Below are positions 49,108 through 60,309 of a stretch of DNA of 64,000 nucleotides, one piece after another. The notes beneath the pieces are model-generated. The model was given only the letters and a program-made list of their open reading frames with translations. It ran no database searches and had not been told where the DNA came from. The translations under genes and the position numbers were made by a program. The stretch's first letter is position 1; each line of letters begins with the position of its first letter. The DNA is from Cryptomeria japonica (taxonomy: Eukaryota > Streptophyta > Pinopsida > Cupressales > Cupressaceae), in contig NC_081412.1 in NCBI RefSeq assembly GCF_030272615.1, positions 342,607,870 through 342,671,869 of the forward strand. The letters are read 5' to 3'.

Positions 49108-49919
49108 TGTTGGCATATGCACACTCCAATGAGACATTGTAGGTGATTGAAGGTTTTGTCATTGATGGCAACCTTACAATCCTATGGCACCGGCAAGGCA
49201 TTACACCGACAATATAGTGCACTGGTATCAGTGGATCACACTCTACACCGGCACTCAGGACACCGGCACCGACACAAAGAAAGGAAGTATATCGACACAG
49301 AGGCCGACAGGATTTTGTTATATTATATTTTGTTTATTGTTGTAAAAACTTTGTAAGCCAACTTGGCATGTTGTAAAATGACTCTTATATATAAAAGAGA
49401 TCATTGTAGACATTTGGTAATAATGTAGTAAGGAAGGAAGTAAGTGAACAAAGTGATGTATGTGAAATATTAAGGTAAACTTATTATGTGAAATATAGGT
49501 TGAAGGGTTTATGCAAGAAGCTAAGCAGCAACCGGTACTGGATCAGGCATTATAGATGCTATTGTAAAGCAGTACAAGATATTGGATTTGTATAATCCAC
49601 ATTGTAAGTCAGTGAAACTTCCTATTTGAGCAGTGAGCTCTAGGTAGTTGGCCTTCCTGCATGTGCAGGCCCCTATTGTAAGTAATATTCTCTTATTGGC
49701 CAGTGAGTGAATATTGTGGGTCACAAATCCCACCGAGGTTTTTCCCACACCAGGTTTCCTCATTAAATCCTTGTGTTATGGTGTGCTTTTCATGTGGATG
49801 TTCTTAATTCTGTTTATTATGTTCTTCATGTTTTAAGATAAGAAATTCTAATTACTAGTCAGATACTGATTCACCCCCCCCCCCCCCCCCCCCTCTTAGT
49901 ATCTATGGGATTCCTAACA
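49108..49919 (+). repeat. 5' LTR of element D
   Basis: 812 bp, TG to CA, closely matching 59476-60309. It includes a poly-C run of 20 (49874-49893) that is only 7 bases long in the 3' copy. It lacks about 34 bp found near 60185-60220 in the 3' LTR. TATATAAAAGAG at about 49386 is a good TATA box candidate. Confidence 0.9.
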
Positions 49920-49921
49920 AT

Positions 49922-49934
49922 TGGTATCAGAGCT
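49922..49934 (+). promoter_or_regulatory. Primer-binding site of element D
   Basis: TGGTATCAGAGCT two bases after the LTR, identical to the site of element C and to the copia consensus. Confidence 0.9.
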
Positions 49935-49990
49935 TGGTCCTCTATTCTCTGAAGCCTAACAACTTGAGGAAGATCTTGACACCGGTAAAA

Positions 49991-51145
49991 ATGGAAAATC
50001 TGATGAAGCAACTTGAAGGAGCTCTTTCAGACTATGATGCAGAGAAATTGAAAAATATCAAACTAGAAGATGATTTAATGGCAGCTCAGGATATCATTCA
50101 GGCACTTCAAGAAAATCTTGCTGTAGAAATAAGAGAAGAGAAATTTGTGAAAAATTGCAAAATGAGAATGATGAAAAGGGAATCACTTAATGATCAGATA
50201 AGCAAGCTGAAAGAAGAGAACATGACAACAAAGAATGAGATGCAGGATATGAATATGAGATTTTGTAAAGAGATTGAGGATAGGAAGAAGAATGAAGAAG
50301 AATTGACCAGAAGACTAAGTGATGCAGCAAATGAGAACACAAGACTTAGCTATGAAAATGACATGTTGAAGACAGATTTGATGCACACTCAGAATGACTC
50401 AAATGAACTAATGAGACAGAAAGAGGTCTTAGAAGGAGAACTAGAAACTGCAAATCAACATAAAGAAAAATTCAAGAAAAGCTCAGAGGAAATTGGCACC
50501 TTGCTGAAAAATAAAAAACCTAAAGGTGACACTTCTGGAATTGGCTTTGAAGTTGGTGAAAGCTCCGGTACTGCAAATAATCAGGATCACAACAAACCAG
50601 TAAGACAACCTAATGCTTATAAATTCAATGGAAAGTTCTTTAACTATAATAAGTATGGTCACAAAGCAAATGAATGTAGATCTAGAAATTATCAGAATAT
50701 CAACACACCCACCGGTCAATGTTCAAAATGCAACAAAGTTGGTCACAACTCTGAAAATTTCAGAATGAATGTAAGATGTTATGTTTGTGGAAGATTTGGA
50801 CATTTATCTAATCAATGCAGAACACAAACCGGCATAGGTTATGGGAAAGCTATTCAGAAGAATAATGTAACTTGTTATGCATGTAACAAGATTGGGCATA
50901 TTGCTAAATTCTATAGAAGTAAAGGATCACCGGTAGATAGCAAAAGTTATAGCTTGAAAGGTAAAGAAAAAGTTGAAAAGGTTAAGCAAGAATTCTCAAA
51001 ACAATGGAGTAGAAAAGCTGATCTAAATGTTGGGAATACCCCTCCACCGGTAGAACCAGTCAATACTCCACCGGCAGGATAGAGTGATGCTTCACCGGCA
51101 GGACAAAGCAGTGCTCCACCGGCAGGAAGTTCTTCATCTAATTGA
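49991..51145 (+). pseudogene. Element D ORF1: coiled coil and zinc knuckles (gag-like)
   Basis: ATG 49991 gives MENLMKQLEGALSDYDAEKL. Residues 1-165 are one long coiled coil (LNDQISKLKEENMTTKNEMQ, ENTRLSYENDMLKTDLMHTQ). FKKSSEEIGTLLKNKKPKGD and TSGIGFEVGESS then match the copia gag linker. Four knuckle-like units follow: FNYNKYGHKANEC (both first Cys lost), CSKCNKVGHNSENF (last Cys lost), CYVCGRFGHLSNQC (complete) and CYACNKIGHIAKFY (last Cys lost). The tail repeats PPAG. The only stop, TAG at 51080-51082, fits CAG, after which the frame ends at TGA 51145. The usual N-terminal copia gag domain is absent. Confidence 0.8.
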
Positions 51146-51449
51146 AGAAAGTTTCCTTGAGGGTTTGGCAATCTAATGACACATGTGTTATTATTCTTTC
51201 GGTTAGAGATAAGAAGTTGGAAATTACTTATTACCGGCAGACAATGTTAAGTGAATACTTAACTGGCATGCATTTAATGTGGTAGATGGCAAAAAGACAC
51301 TATAAATTCAAGGTTTTGGCTCCATTTCATTTCACCGAGATTTCAAATTTACGAAGAGCACAAAGATTCCGAGCTAAGACATTCTGAGCTAAGAGGCAAG
51401 AACACTCCAAGCAATCATGCATCCTAAAGGCAGTAAAAGGTATTTTATC

Positions 51450-52083
51450 ATGGTATCCACCTCTGCAATTGAATATATAGCAAACCCTACTATTGTCAAA
51501 GTTATAAAAAGACCTAGGCCCATATTTCAATTAGTTCCTGAGGTAGCAAAGAAAGATGATACCTTAGGTGCTTTTTCTCAAATTCCTAAGGGAGTTGTTT
51601 ATGCTGAAGACCCTAGAATTTACATTCACTGCAAGATTGAGGAACTAGGAGATGAAGAGATTAAAACCATGTTTAAAACTATGATATGTGATGAATCCAG
51701 CAATGTAAAAGATGAACACAAGATCATTGAAACCCTAGGATTTACAGAGATCCTTAGCATTCCTGAATTCCCCAAGGATGTGATTAGGATAGTCTTAAGC
51801 AGGGTACATGGTGAATTTTTCTGGCTAGATGCAATCCACAAAATCACTAAGGAAGTTGTGAAAGCTGTCACAGGGTTACTGACCACCGGTAAAAGACCAG
51901 ACAAAACTAAGAAGGTATCCAATGAACTAGTTACAAACCTAACTGGTGCCACATCTGATAAAAGGTCCTTAAGATTAAATGATGTAACAGACATTAATGT
52001 GAGATTTATCAGCATGATATTAGGGTATAAAGCTACTCATGCAAATAGATGTAATTCAGTTTCAAGTTTATGCATTAAGAGTG
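51450..52083 (+). pseudogene. Element D ORF2, first part (before insertion E)
   Basis: The start is ATG 51450 (MVSTSAIEYIANPTIVKVIK); an upstream in-frame ATG at 51417 is also possible. The domain reads FSQIPKGVVYAEDPRIYIHC, VIRIVLSRVHGEFFWLDAIH, KITKEVVKAVTGLL and LTGATSDKRSLRLNDVTDIN. It aligns with C (LSRVHDDFMWLEEQPFKITK and LTGVESDCRGLKPNNV). The frame is cut at 52083 (SLCIKS) by insertion E and continues at 56639 (AYDMV). This half contains no stop. Confidence 0.8.
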
Positions 52084-52674
52084 TGTTGGTGAACAGATTG
52101 TCCTCTCACTCAACTTCTCTTAATTTACTCTATGCCCAATATTATGAAGAGAACAAAATCATTCACTACAGTTGAGAAAGTATTAATTTTACTTTAACTT
52201 CCTCTCTGAATTTTCTACAGGTACAACTCCCTCATCTGATTTGCAATGAATTCAGTTTTTACAATTACACTTTTTCGACTAACCAACAGCAATAAGGAAC
52301 TTTCGAATCGCCGAATTACCTCCACAAAGTGATAATAATTCAACACCCAGAACACAAAGTTTCAAAGCATAACTCGAAATTTTTCATATATGTATATCCA
52401 ACTTCAATGCACAAAGTCTTTGGAAGCTAAAACATGCATATACTATCCTTGATCATTGTTCTTCAGAAAAATCTATCTTAAAGCTATATCTAATCTGCTA
52501 TTCTTTCTTCCCTATTGCTAAAAAAAAAAAACGTTCCATGCCCCAGCATTTATAGTTTTTCTTTAAAATCCCGAAGGGCCTCCCTTAAAACCCAGCCCTA
52601 TCGGGTTAATACAAGAAACTGTTATGAAACTAGAAAGCAGTTATCAAAAAGATAGAACGCCAGCGGGTGACGAT
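52084..52674 (-). other. Insertion E 3' non-coding region
   Basis: 590 bp follow the stop in minus sense. They contain an A12 tract (52520-52531 in plus) and a GC hairpin-like CCCGAAGGGCCTCCC phrase near 52571. No LTR-like copy of the opposite end was seen. Confidence 0.6.
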
Positions 52675-55600
52675 TCAGTTTCCACTATATTCGCCGGCTT
52701 CCTCCTCGTCTCCGACGGTTTGACATACCAGCTTCCAACTCCGGAAAGTAGATATGAATTCCTGCGTGGCATGGGAGTGCGGGTTCTTTAAACTCATCAG
52801 CCGGGTTCTGCATGCGTCCTTCTGCCACCTATACTCCTTCATCTTTAGGCTCTGACGTGGCATCAGTTTCTCATTGAGGCACAACATGGATTCTATACCT
52901 GCCAATGAAGTGAAATCATCGACCTTTGGCGTTTCTTTGTCCCTAATCCGTTCAACTGCTTCGGTGAAACTTTTGGTTAACACTTCAATGTCCATGCTGC
53001 CTTCATCCAATTGTAAGATGCCTGTGGGGTTAATAATCTTCATGTCTTTAACTAGTTCCTTATGCATGTCTGTGATTTGGTTCTCGACGCTTTGGACCTC
53101 TTTGATGGCCTCTTTATAGATGGACTCCTTCTAGCTCATATTGCTTTTCAGGACAAATAATATGCACGGGTCCACGGCTTTCATGGGGTTTTCACTTAAG
53201 AATTTGAAAACTCCAAACTTTTCAACCTCTGTTACTCGGGAAACTATAGTTTGGCACCGTGATAATTCTGTCTCCCATACTGATATCAAAGTTTGAATTT
53301 CCCCGAGCAATGCCTCACCCTCGGAATAGATACTAGTAACTTCGGAAATAAATTTATTCCCTTGATCTAATATGCTATTTACCCAGCTAACCACAACGTC
53401 AGACAACAGTTTTCCCCTCTGCATCTGTTTCATCAATTGCTGGCTCTCGGCAGAATTTGGATCGAATGGCTGAGGCAGCTGGATTATTGGGCCAGGCCCT
53501 AAATTAATCAGCGAATTGATGTATGCGGCCATCGTCACCACCATTGCTTTCAATTCTTTCTTCTCTCTGGAATCTTTTTCTGATTGCGTGAGCATGTGGT
53601 CAACAGAAAATTTAAAGAAATTATTACCAGTGTTCCTATTAAGGGCACCCAGTTCAATAGAAGTGACTTTGAATCCTTCCTCATCAATTTCCCCTGACTC
53701 CCTTTTCTGTTTATAAGTAGCCACCTCCGCTATGATTTTCCCCGTCACTGGATCTTTAGTGAGACAAGCATCCGTTTTCATTTTCTTTGTTTTAGACCCT
53801 CTAGCCGCATACCTAGTGACAATATCTTTTACTGGCGGGGCCACTGGTTGCAAACTTCGCTTCTTATTGATTGAATTTGACAACCATAAAGGAACAGTGG
53901 GAGTAGTTGATATCATCTGAGTATCTTTAGTCAGAGTCAAGAAATTGGGTTGATCTGTCTTTGGTGTTTCAATGAATTGGACTTCATCGTTTGCTCCATC
54001 TGGGAAAGCGAACTTGTCACTTGAATCCCGCTCTGGTGATGTCATTTTCTGCTTCTGGGAACTAAGCTGCTTCAAAGCTTTGTTCCTGGAATGGGATCTC
54101 GTCCTAGGAGCCGTGACTTGTGATCGGGAAGGAGACTTTATTTTCTTATCTGAAGCCAGTGCATCACCTGCAACATGAGAAAGTGGAATGTCAGATTGAA
54201 GCGGTTCCGAGAGAGAAATCACCTTAGGAGAAGACTCATTGATGTTTCCATTTCTTTTCCTTTGCAACCAATCATCCGTATAAGTTAATATGGATCTGGC
54301 TCTCAAATTAATATCGTCATCTTCCTCCTTGCTCCAATCAACTGTCAAGGATTTTGCTTCGTTTGATCCTTCCCATCCAGGTTCAACTAAAAATGAGCCA
54401 TCTTCGACGATTCCTTGTGTTTTGAACTTCAATTTGAAAGAGCTAATTTGCTGCAAGGTGAGTCTAGAATGATCCTTTTTCAAGACTTCTTCTTCATTTT
54501 CACAGTCTTCCCATAGATCTTCTAGCTACGGAGCAACTGATGAGTTGATTTCAAGGCCGAGGGTTAGAGCTGCGTATCCCTTACTATCGAAGTTTCTCCT
54601 GCTGCAGTAGAACCCAAGATTGAATCGTAGCAAATTGCTTCCGATGATGGAAGCGTTATTCATGTTATTACAGACCAAAGAGCGCAGCTTAATAGGGAAA
54701 ACCGTCTCCCATTTCTCCTGAGGGAGATTATCCTTAATAACAGCAGCAAGTTGCCTGCACAATTCGGCTAAGATGAAACAATCAAGGGCATATCAAGGTA
54801 ACCTCACAGGTTCTTCCTCAAACCCTCCGACTCTCAAATATGTGAACCTAGGAAACTGAATAAAAGAACTCCCATAACGTTGAACCAGACTCAGCGATTC
54901 AGGAGAGAGTCGTGGCATCTGAACACCTTCTAGGGCCGAATAAATGTTTTCAAATAATACATCATGCACCTTGCGGAAATCCTCCAGAACTCTGTCTTTT
55001 TGCAACAACGGACAATATTGGAAGATGGTCATTTCCTCATTCCATACCTCATGCGGAAGAGTGGTGAGATCACACATGCAGGCAATACAGTAAGTCAAAT
55101 ATGAGGCCATACGAAAATCTTCTCAGGGAAGTGGCAATAATCTCCACCCAATCCATCCATTGTTCACCCTTTAAGATAATTTCAATGTACCTGTACATCC
55201 ATTCTTCGAACAAACATACATCAGCTGAACCTTTCACCCTGTGTAATAATACCACCAGGTCGTGTATGTGGGGTTTCATGTGGCTTCTAGTAATGACCTT
55301 GGGGAGTCTAGACCCACCTCCATAGTTAACCTTGGTCCATTTCCTAGCAAGGGTGTTTCGGTACACACTAGGGTTTTCTCGATACTCAGCTTCAGCTTGA
55401 ATGGGTGAGAAAGCGGCAAAGGTACTTTCTGTTAATTTCAAAACATAATAAATGGTTTCCTTGGAGACAGGAAGTATGGTATTACCATTTTTGCTTACTA
55501 TGCTCTTGCTTCTTACATCATAATGGTCAATGCAAAGTTGTAGGAGTTCAGGGTTTACGAAGGCGGGGGGAAACGCAGCAGCTTCAATTAACCCGCTCGT

Positions 55601-55756
55601 TAATATTTCCATACATCCCTTAACTTCTTCCGTATTCGCAAGAAAATTTGCTTGAAGACTTTCCACATTTACCCCTTCTAAATTGATATCACAAATCACT
55701 GGTCTTTTACATTCAAGGCTAGAAACATTACCGAGAAAATGCATAACCGACTTCAT
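52675..55756 (-). pseudogene. Gene of insertion E: third ORF2-like protein
   Basis: The start is ATG 55756 (MKSVMHFLGNVSSLECKRPV). The N-terminal domain includes FANTEEVKGCMEILTSGLIE-like helices, NTILPVSKETIYYVLKL and FEEWMYRYIEIILKGEQWMD. A frame change occurs near 55100. Then come MPRLSPESLSLVQRYGSSFI and IGSNLLRFNLGFYCSRRNFD. The middle is acidic then basic (APRTRSHSRNKALKQLSSQK). The C-terminal third is helical and coiled (KFISEVTSIYSEGEALLGEI, ITDMHKELVKDM) and ends EYSGN at 52675. Stops at 54793, 54526 and 53131 each fit a single transition. About 1,020 codons. The layout equals ORF2 of C and D, but direct similarity is weak. Confidence 0.65.
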
Positions 55757-56633
55757 TCTCAACTTAAACAAGCAAGACCTCTTTCAGACAAACCTTTGAA
55801 AATAACAGTTTTGCAGAACAGAACAAAGATTACTAAACTCTCACCTGTTTTCCGTTGAAAAGCAAATAATCTTCTCTAGCTTCCCTAACTGCTCCTTCTC
55901 TCCGAAATCAGACCTCCTTTCCTTTTTCCTTTTTCTTTTTTGTTTTTGGATAACTTACCAGGCAACTGAATGCAAATTTATCACAGGGAAACCTTATACA
56001 TGGGAAGATCGGATAATGATAGTTCATCACCTCACATCAAGATTGACATGCTCGAGGCGTCGATGCATAAATGCCTCGATTAATGATTTACCCTTTCGCA
56101 TGAGTTAATAATAATTGATTTCATGCAGTATCCAGTCATTCCTAAAATGAAGGTCTACTCACACTCATAATAATGATGCCCTTTCCCTTGAAAAAGAAAT
56201 AAAATCTTTTGATTTGACATGCTGACGAGACCATTGATTGCTTGAGAGAAAGGCGGCACATCGTACTCCAAAAATAAACTCCCGCCGTCAACACTTGTCA
56301 AGAACCACTTTGAATAAGCTTGAACCGAGCTTCAAAATGGTTCAAAGTATTTCAAAGAAGACCGCCGCGATAAAAGATACTTCCTGCCAAAGAAAGAGTG
56401 TTAGTGTGAAAAATTTGGTCGAACCACTTTGAACTACTTCGAACCGAGGTTTGAAATGATTCGAAGTGATTCAAAAGGGAGGGGAGGAATGACCGTGGAA
56501 GCTTGTGACCTTGACCAACTTCTTCAAAGGACGATAGACACTTAGATGATGAAGGGGAGGCCTCGAATAAGATAGGCGGGGTTTTTAAAGGGGAACCCTT
56601 GAATTAATTTGGCGACTCTAAACACAACTAACA
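55757..56633 (-). other. Insertion E 5' non-coding region with duplicated motif
   Basis: This would be the promoter and leader of the E gene. A roughly 60-bp phrase beginning GAACCACTTTGAA occurs at 56302 and again at 56421, both continuing with GAACCGAG and TTCAAA elements. AGGCGTCGATGCATAAATGCCTCG near 56053 forms a palindrome. Confidence 0.6.
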
Positions 56634-56638
56634 GAGTG

Positions 56639-59286
56639 CTTATGATATGGTCACAGATAATGCAAAGATTGATATATGTGAGTGGTTAAAGGACAAATTA
56701 ATTGACAACTTAGGAAAGATTAAGAAGGACAAGAAAGGAACCTTCAGGTTTGGAAATCTGCTAGTATGTCTGATGCTACATATAACCAAGCAGGTTCTTG
56801 GTATAGGCTACAAAGAACATGGATATGATATACCGGTAGGTAAATAGTTAACAGAACTATTCAATAACATGGGAGAAGACAAGGAAAACAATATCCATGA
56901 TTTATTTCAAGCACTAAAGGCCAAAATGAAGAAAAGAATCAGGTTATCACAAAAGATTGTCGACAAATATAAAGATGAAATATGCTTTGTAATGAAGAAG
57001 GATGAGATCTGGATGGAAGCAATCATCCCTAGGACAGTTTGGGTAACAGAGATGGGCTATGAAACAGATGATCATATAATTGAAACATATGCTAAAGCAC
57101 TTCTGGAAACCCCTATAGAACCTAAGGAAGAAGTATTTGGTAGTGCAGAAACTATCGAAAGCCAAATACAATCTAAGAAAAGAGTGAAAAAGGTTGAGGT
57201 AGTTGTAAGAAAAGGCTCTAGATAGGCAAAGGCCATTAAAGAAGATGTGTTAAAACAAACTCGTATAACAGAGGATGAGTTAGTAGCTCCACAACCTGAA
57301 ACTCACCTATCACCGGTAGGTACCTCTTCGGAGAGTGACATGCCTGCAACTTTCAAAAGAGTTGTAAGGAAAAGAGACCCCTCACTGGCAACCACACCCT
57401 CACCTAGGAGGACAAGACAAAAACAACAAGCAGTAAGATCTCCAGTAAGAAAGGCTACACCAAAGAAGAAGAAACTAACACCCAAAAATAAGAAGAGAAC
57501 AAACAAGGACTTGGCCCCTCTTGATATACTGTTGAATGAAATTATAGAGGAAGGCAAATTGAAGAATATAGAGAAAATATATGACACTCTGACAACTGAT
57601 GAAAAAGAACAAGTAGAAAACAGTGTTATATTACATATGGATATGTATAAGAAATTTTTGATGGAAGTAGTAAATGAAATTCCAGATGAACTATTTAAGA
57701 GACTGGAAGCAAGAAGACAAGCAGTAATAGAATTGGACAAGAAAATAAAGATAGAGAAGCTACTTACTGTATATCCGGTGAATTCACCCAAAGAAATTGA
57801 TGACTTAATTGCTCAAGCCAACTGGTCAGTATTTTCTACTGCACACCGGCACATTACTTTAATGGTTGGAAGAGTTAATGAGGTGACTGAGGAGACAGAA
57901 AATGGATGAGATATATTCCTAGTTGAAAAAGAAAAATAGGAAGAATACAGGAACCCCAAACCTATAAAGGTATATCAGAAAGAAAGAGACAAGGGTAAAG
58001 GTAAAGTTGGTGGACCACCTAGTATCAAGGTTAAAGACAACTTACCCCCACCTCCTTTGATTACTCCACCGGTAAAAACAACAGCTACAAAAGATCAACC
58101 GGCAGCTGAAAGTATGGATGTAGAAGATGGTAATCCTAATCCTGAAGTCTTATATACTGTGGATGTTGATACTCAAAAGATCAACATTGTGGTAGACAAA
58201 GATACAACTGATAAGACTGACATGGCTAGTGAGCCTCCAATAGCAGAGCAAACTGATAACACACAGGAGAAACCGACAGATGACAAAGAGAAAAAGGTAG
58301 AGACTCAGACTCAGACTCAGACAATGCAACAAACAGAGCAAAAGGGTCCTGAATAGGAACAGGAATAGGAACAGAAGGAAACAGTGCCACCGGCAACTGG
58401 AGAAGTAGAAAAACCATTGCTTAAGGAAATGTAGACACAAACAGACCTACCAGAGGTCAATACAAGCTTGGTTACTTCCACTGGCGGTACTCAGAATCTA
58501 GGTTCATCATCAAGCTACAAATCAACTAATGTGACTGAGGTACTATTAGATTCAATTAAAAAGATAATAGACTGCAACTCACAAGCTTATAAGGCAATAG
58601 ATGATACCATACCAATTTTGAAGGTAATTGCTTCTAATTGTAATATAGACAATAAAGATTCTTTAGGACAACTTGATACCTTGTGTAAATATATCACAGA
58701 AAACATTGAGAAAATAAAGGAAGAGACATTGAAGGATAAAGTAGAAATTGAAAAGCAAAAATTCTTTGATGAGAAAATAAAGAAGTGTAATAGAGATTTT
58801 GACACACTTCTACCAGAATTGTGCAATTTATTGAAAGAGTACAAAACTCTATACAAAGACACCCGTAAGACAAACTTTTTGACTGTAGATATAGATAAAA
58901 AGATGAGCAAGGTACAAGATGAAATCAATAAACTTGCAGATAATTTTGTTAACTCACCTTATACACTACCAATTTTTGAGGAGAAGATAACAAATTTTGA
59001 AGAAGAATTACTTAAATTAGAAAGACAAAAAGAGAGAATAGTGAATAAGGCAAAACATCTAAGATTAAAATTGAGTCCAAGATTGGACTATCTAGCATCA
59101 CTACAGAAGGAAGTATCTGAGGCACTAATACAGGGACAGAAAACACCGGCAGAGAATTTGCAGCATCTCACCGGTATAGTTAAGAGAACAAAGACAACAA
59201 TAAGAGATAGTAAAAGGTTTATGGAGAGTATAAACTTGATTTTGGTAGATCTATTTCAAATTGTAACTACCCAGTTACAAGGTTGA
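56639..59286 (+). pseudogene. Element D ORF2, second part
   Basis: The frame continues AYDMVTDNAKIDICEWLKDK and GTFRFGNLLVCLMLHITKQV, then KIVDKYKDEICF (QLVEEYKDDICF in C). A basic middle follows (RKRDPSLATTPSPRRTRQKQ, KKATPKKKKLTPK-like) with possible nuclear signals, then helices and an acidic, Thr/Gln-rich stretch. It ends in a coiled-coil C-terminus (58500-59286). The whole ORF is 1,105 codons from 51417 with no frameshift. Seven stops (56848, 57223, 57907, 57937, 58354, 58366, 58432) all fit CAG or CGA by one transition. Function unknown; not a pol protein. Confidence 0.8.
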
Positions 59287-59475
59287 AACGAAAAACTCTA
59301 CTAACATCTTGACAACCTTTGTCATTGATGCCAAAGGGGGAGTAGTGGGATGAGAAAATTCAACATCATAGGAATCATATGCTCAGGGGGAGCACACACA
59401 TTTTTGGACTTCACATTTTTTGATACATTTTTGAAATTTCTCATGAGTGTTGCCATCAATGCCAAAGGAGGAGAT
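59287..59475 (+). other. Element D 3' region with double polypurine tract
   Basis: AAAGGGGGAG at about 59331 and AAAGGAGGAGA at 59464-59474 repeat the arrangement of element C. GCCAAAGGGGGAG and GCCAAAGGAGGAGATTG resemble the phrases flanking 3' LTRs of plant copia elements. Confidence 0.65.
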
Positions 59476-60309
59476 TGTTGGCATATGCACACTCCAATGA
59501 GACATTGTAGGTGATTGAAGGTTTTGTCATTGATGGCAACCTTACAATCCTATGGCACTGACAAGGCATTACACTGATAAGATAGTGCACCGGCATCAGC
59601 AGATCACACTCTACACCGACACTCAGGACACCGACACCGACACAAAGAAAGGAAGTATATCGACACAGAGGCTGACAGGATTTTGTTATATTATATTTTG
59701 TTTATTGTTGTAAAAACTTTGTAAGCCGACTTGGCATGTTGTAAAATGACTCTTATATATTAAAGAGATCATTGTAGACATTTGGTAATAATGTAGTAAG
59801 GAAGGAAGTAAGTGAACAAAGTGATGTATGCGAAATATTAAGGTAAACTTATTATGCAAAATATAGGTTGAAGGGTTTATGCAAGAAGCGGAGCAACAAC
59901 TGGTACTAGATCAGGCATTATAGATGCTATTGTAAAGTAGTACAAGATATTGGATTTGTATAATCCACATTGTAAGTCAGTGAGACTTCCTATTTGAGTA
60001 GTGAGCTCTAGGCAGTTGACCTTCCTGCATGTGCAGGCCCCTATTGTAAGTAATATTCTCTTATTGGCCAGTGAGTGAATATTGTGGGTCACAAATCCCA
60101 CGGAGGTTTTTCCCACACCGAGTTTCCTCATTAAATCCTTGTGTTATGGTGTTCTTTTCATGTGGATGTTCTTAATTCTGTTTATTACATTATTTCTTGC
60201 ATACTAGTACACTGTTATAATATGTTCTGCATGTTTTAAGATAAGAAATTCTAATTACCGGTCAGATACTGATTCACCCCCCCTCTCAGTATCTGTGGGA
60301 TTCCTAACA
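59476..60309 (+). repeat. 3' LTR of element D
   Basis: 834 bp, preceded by AAAGGAGGAGA and followed by the GAAAA duplication. Its end, ATACTGATTCACCCCCCCTC then TCAGTATC, forms the same type of C-loop hairpin as the LTRs of element C. Confidence 0.9.

Larger units (their letters stand above)
52084..56633 (-). mobile_element. 4.55-kb insertion E in element D, 5-bp duplication
   Basis: GAGTG is duplicated at 52079-52083 and 56634-56638, and removal restores ORF2 of D exactly. The ends are TGTTGG and CTAACA, like LTR elements, but I could not find a direct repeat at the two ends. It carries one minus-strand gene with flanking non-coding DNA and no pol. It may be an element with very short or lost LTRs, or a new kind of non-autonomous element. 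Confidence 0.8.
49108..60309 (+). mobile_element. Non-autonomous LTR retrotransposon D, relative of C
   Basis: LTRs at 49108-49919 and 59476-60309 start TGTTGGCATATGC and end CCTAACA. A perfect 5-bp duplication GAAAA lies at 49103-49107 and 60310-60314. A primer site for initiator tRNA-Met and a polypurine tract are present. Without insertion E the element is about 6.65 kb. It has the same plan as C: ORF1 with coiled coil and zinc knuckles, and an ORF2 of 1,104 residues. No protease, integrase, RT or RNase H motif is present. Confidence 0.9.

Noticed and set aside
55794-55844. A 51-bp intron in the leader of the E gene
   Set aside because: Splice-like GT and AG sites exist, but the length is below that usual for plant introns and no coding continuity depends on it.
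58150-58440. Minus-strand open frames opposite ORF2 of D
   Set aside because: They are shadows of the acidic, Thr/Gln-rich segment of ORF2. The same shadow appears opposite the 30.2-kb fragment.
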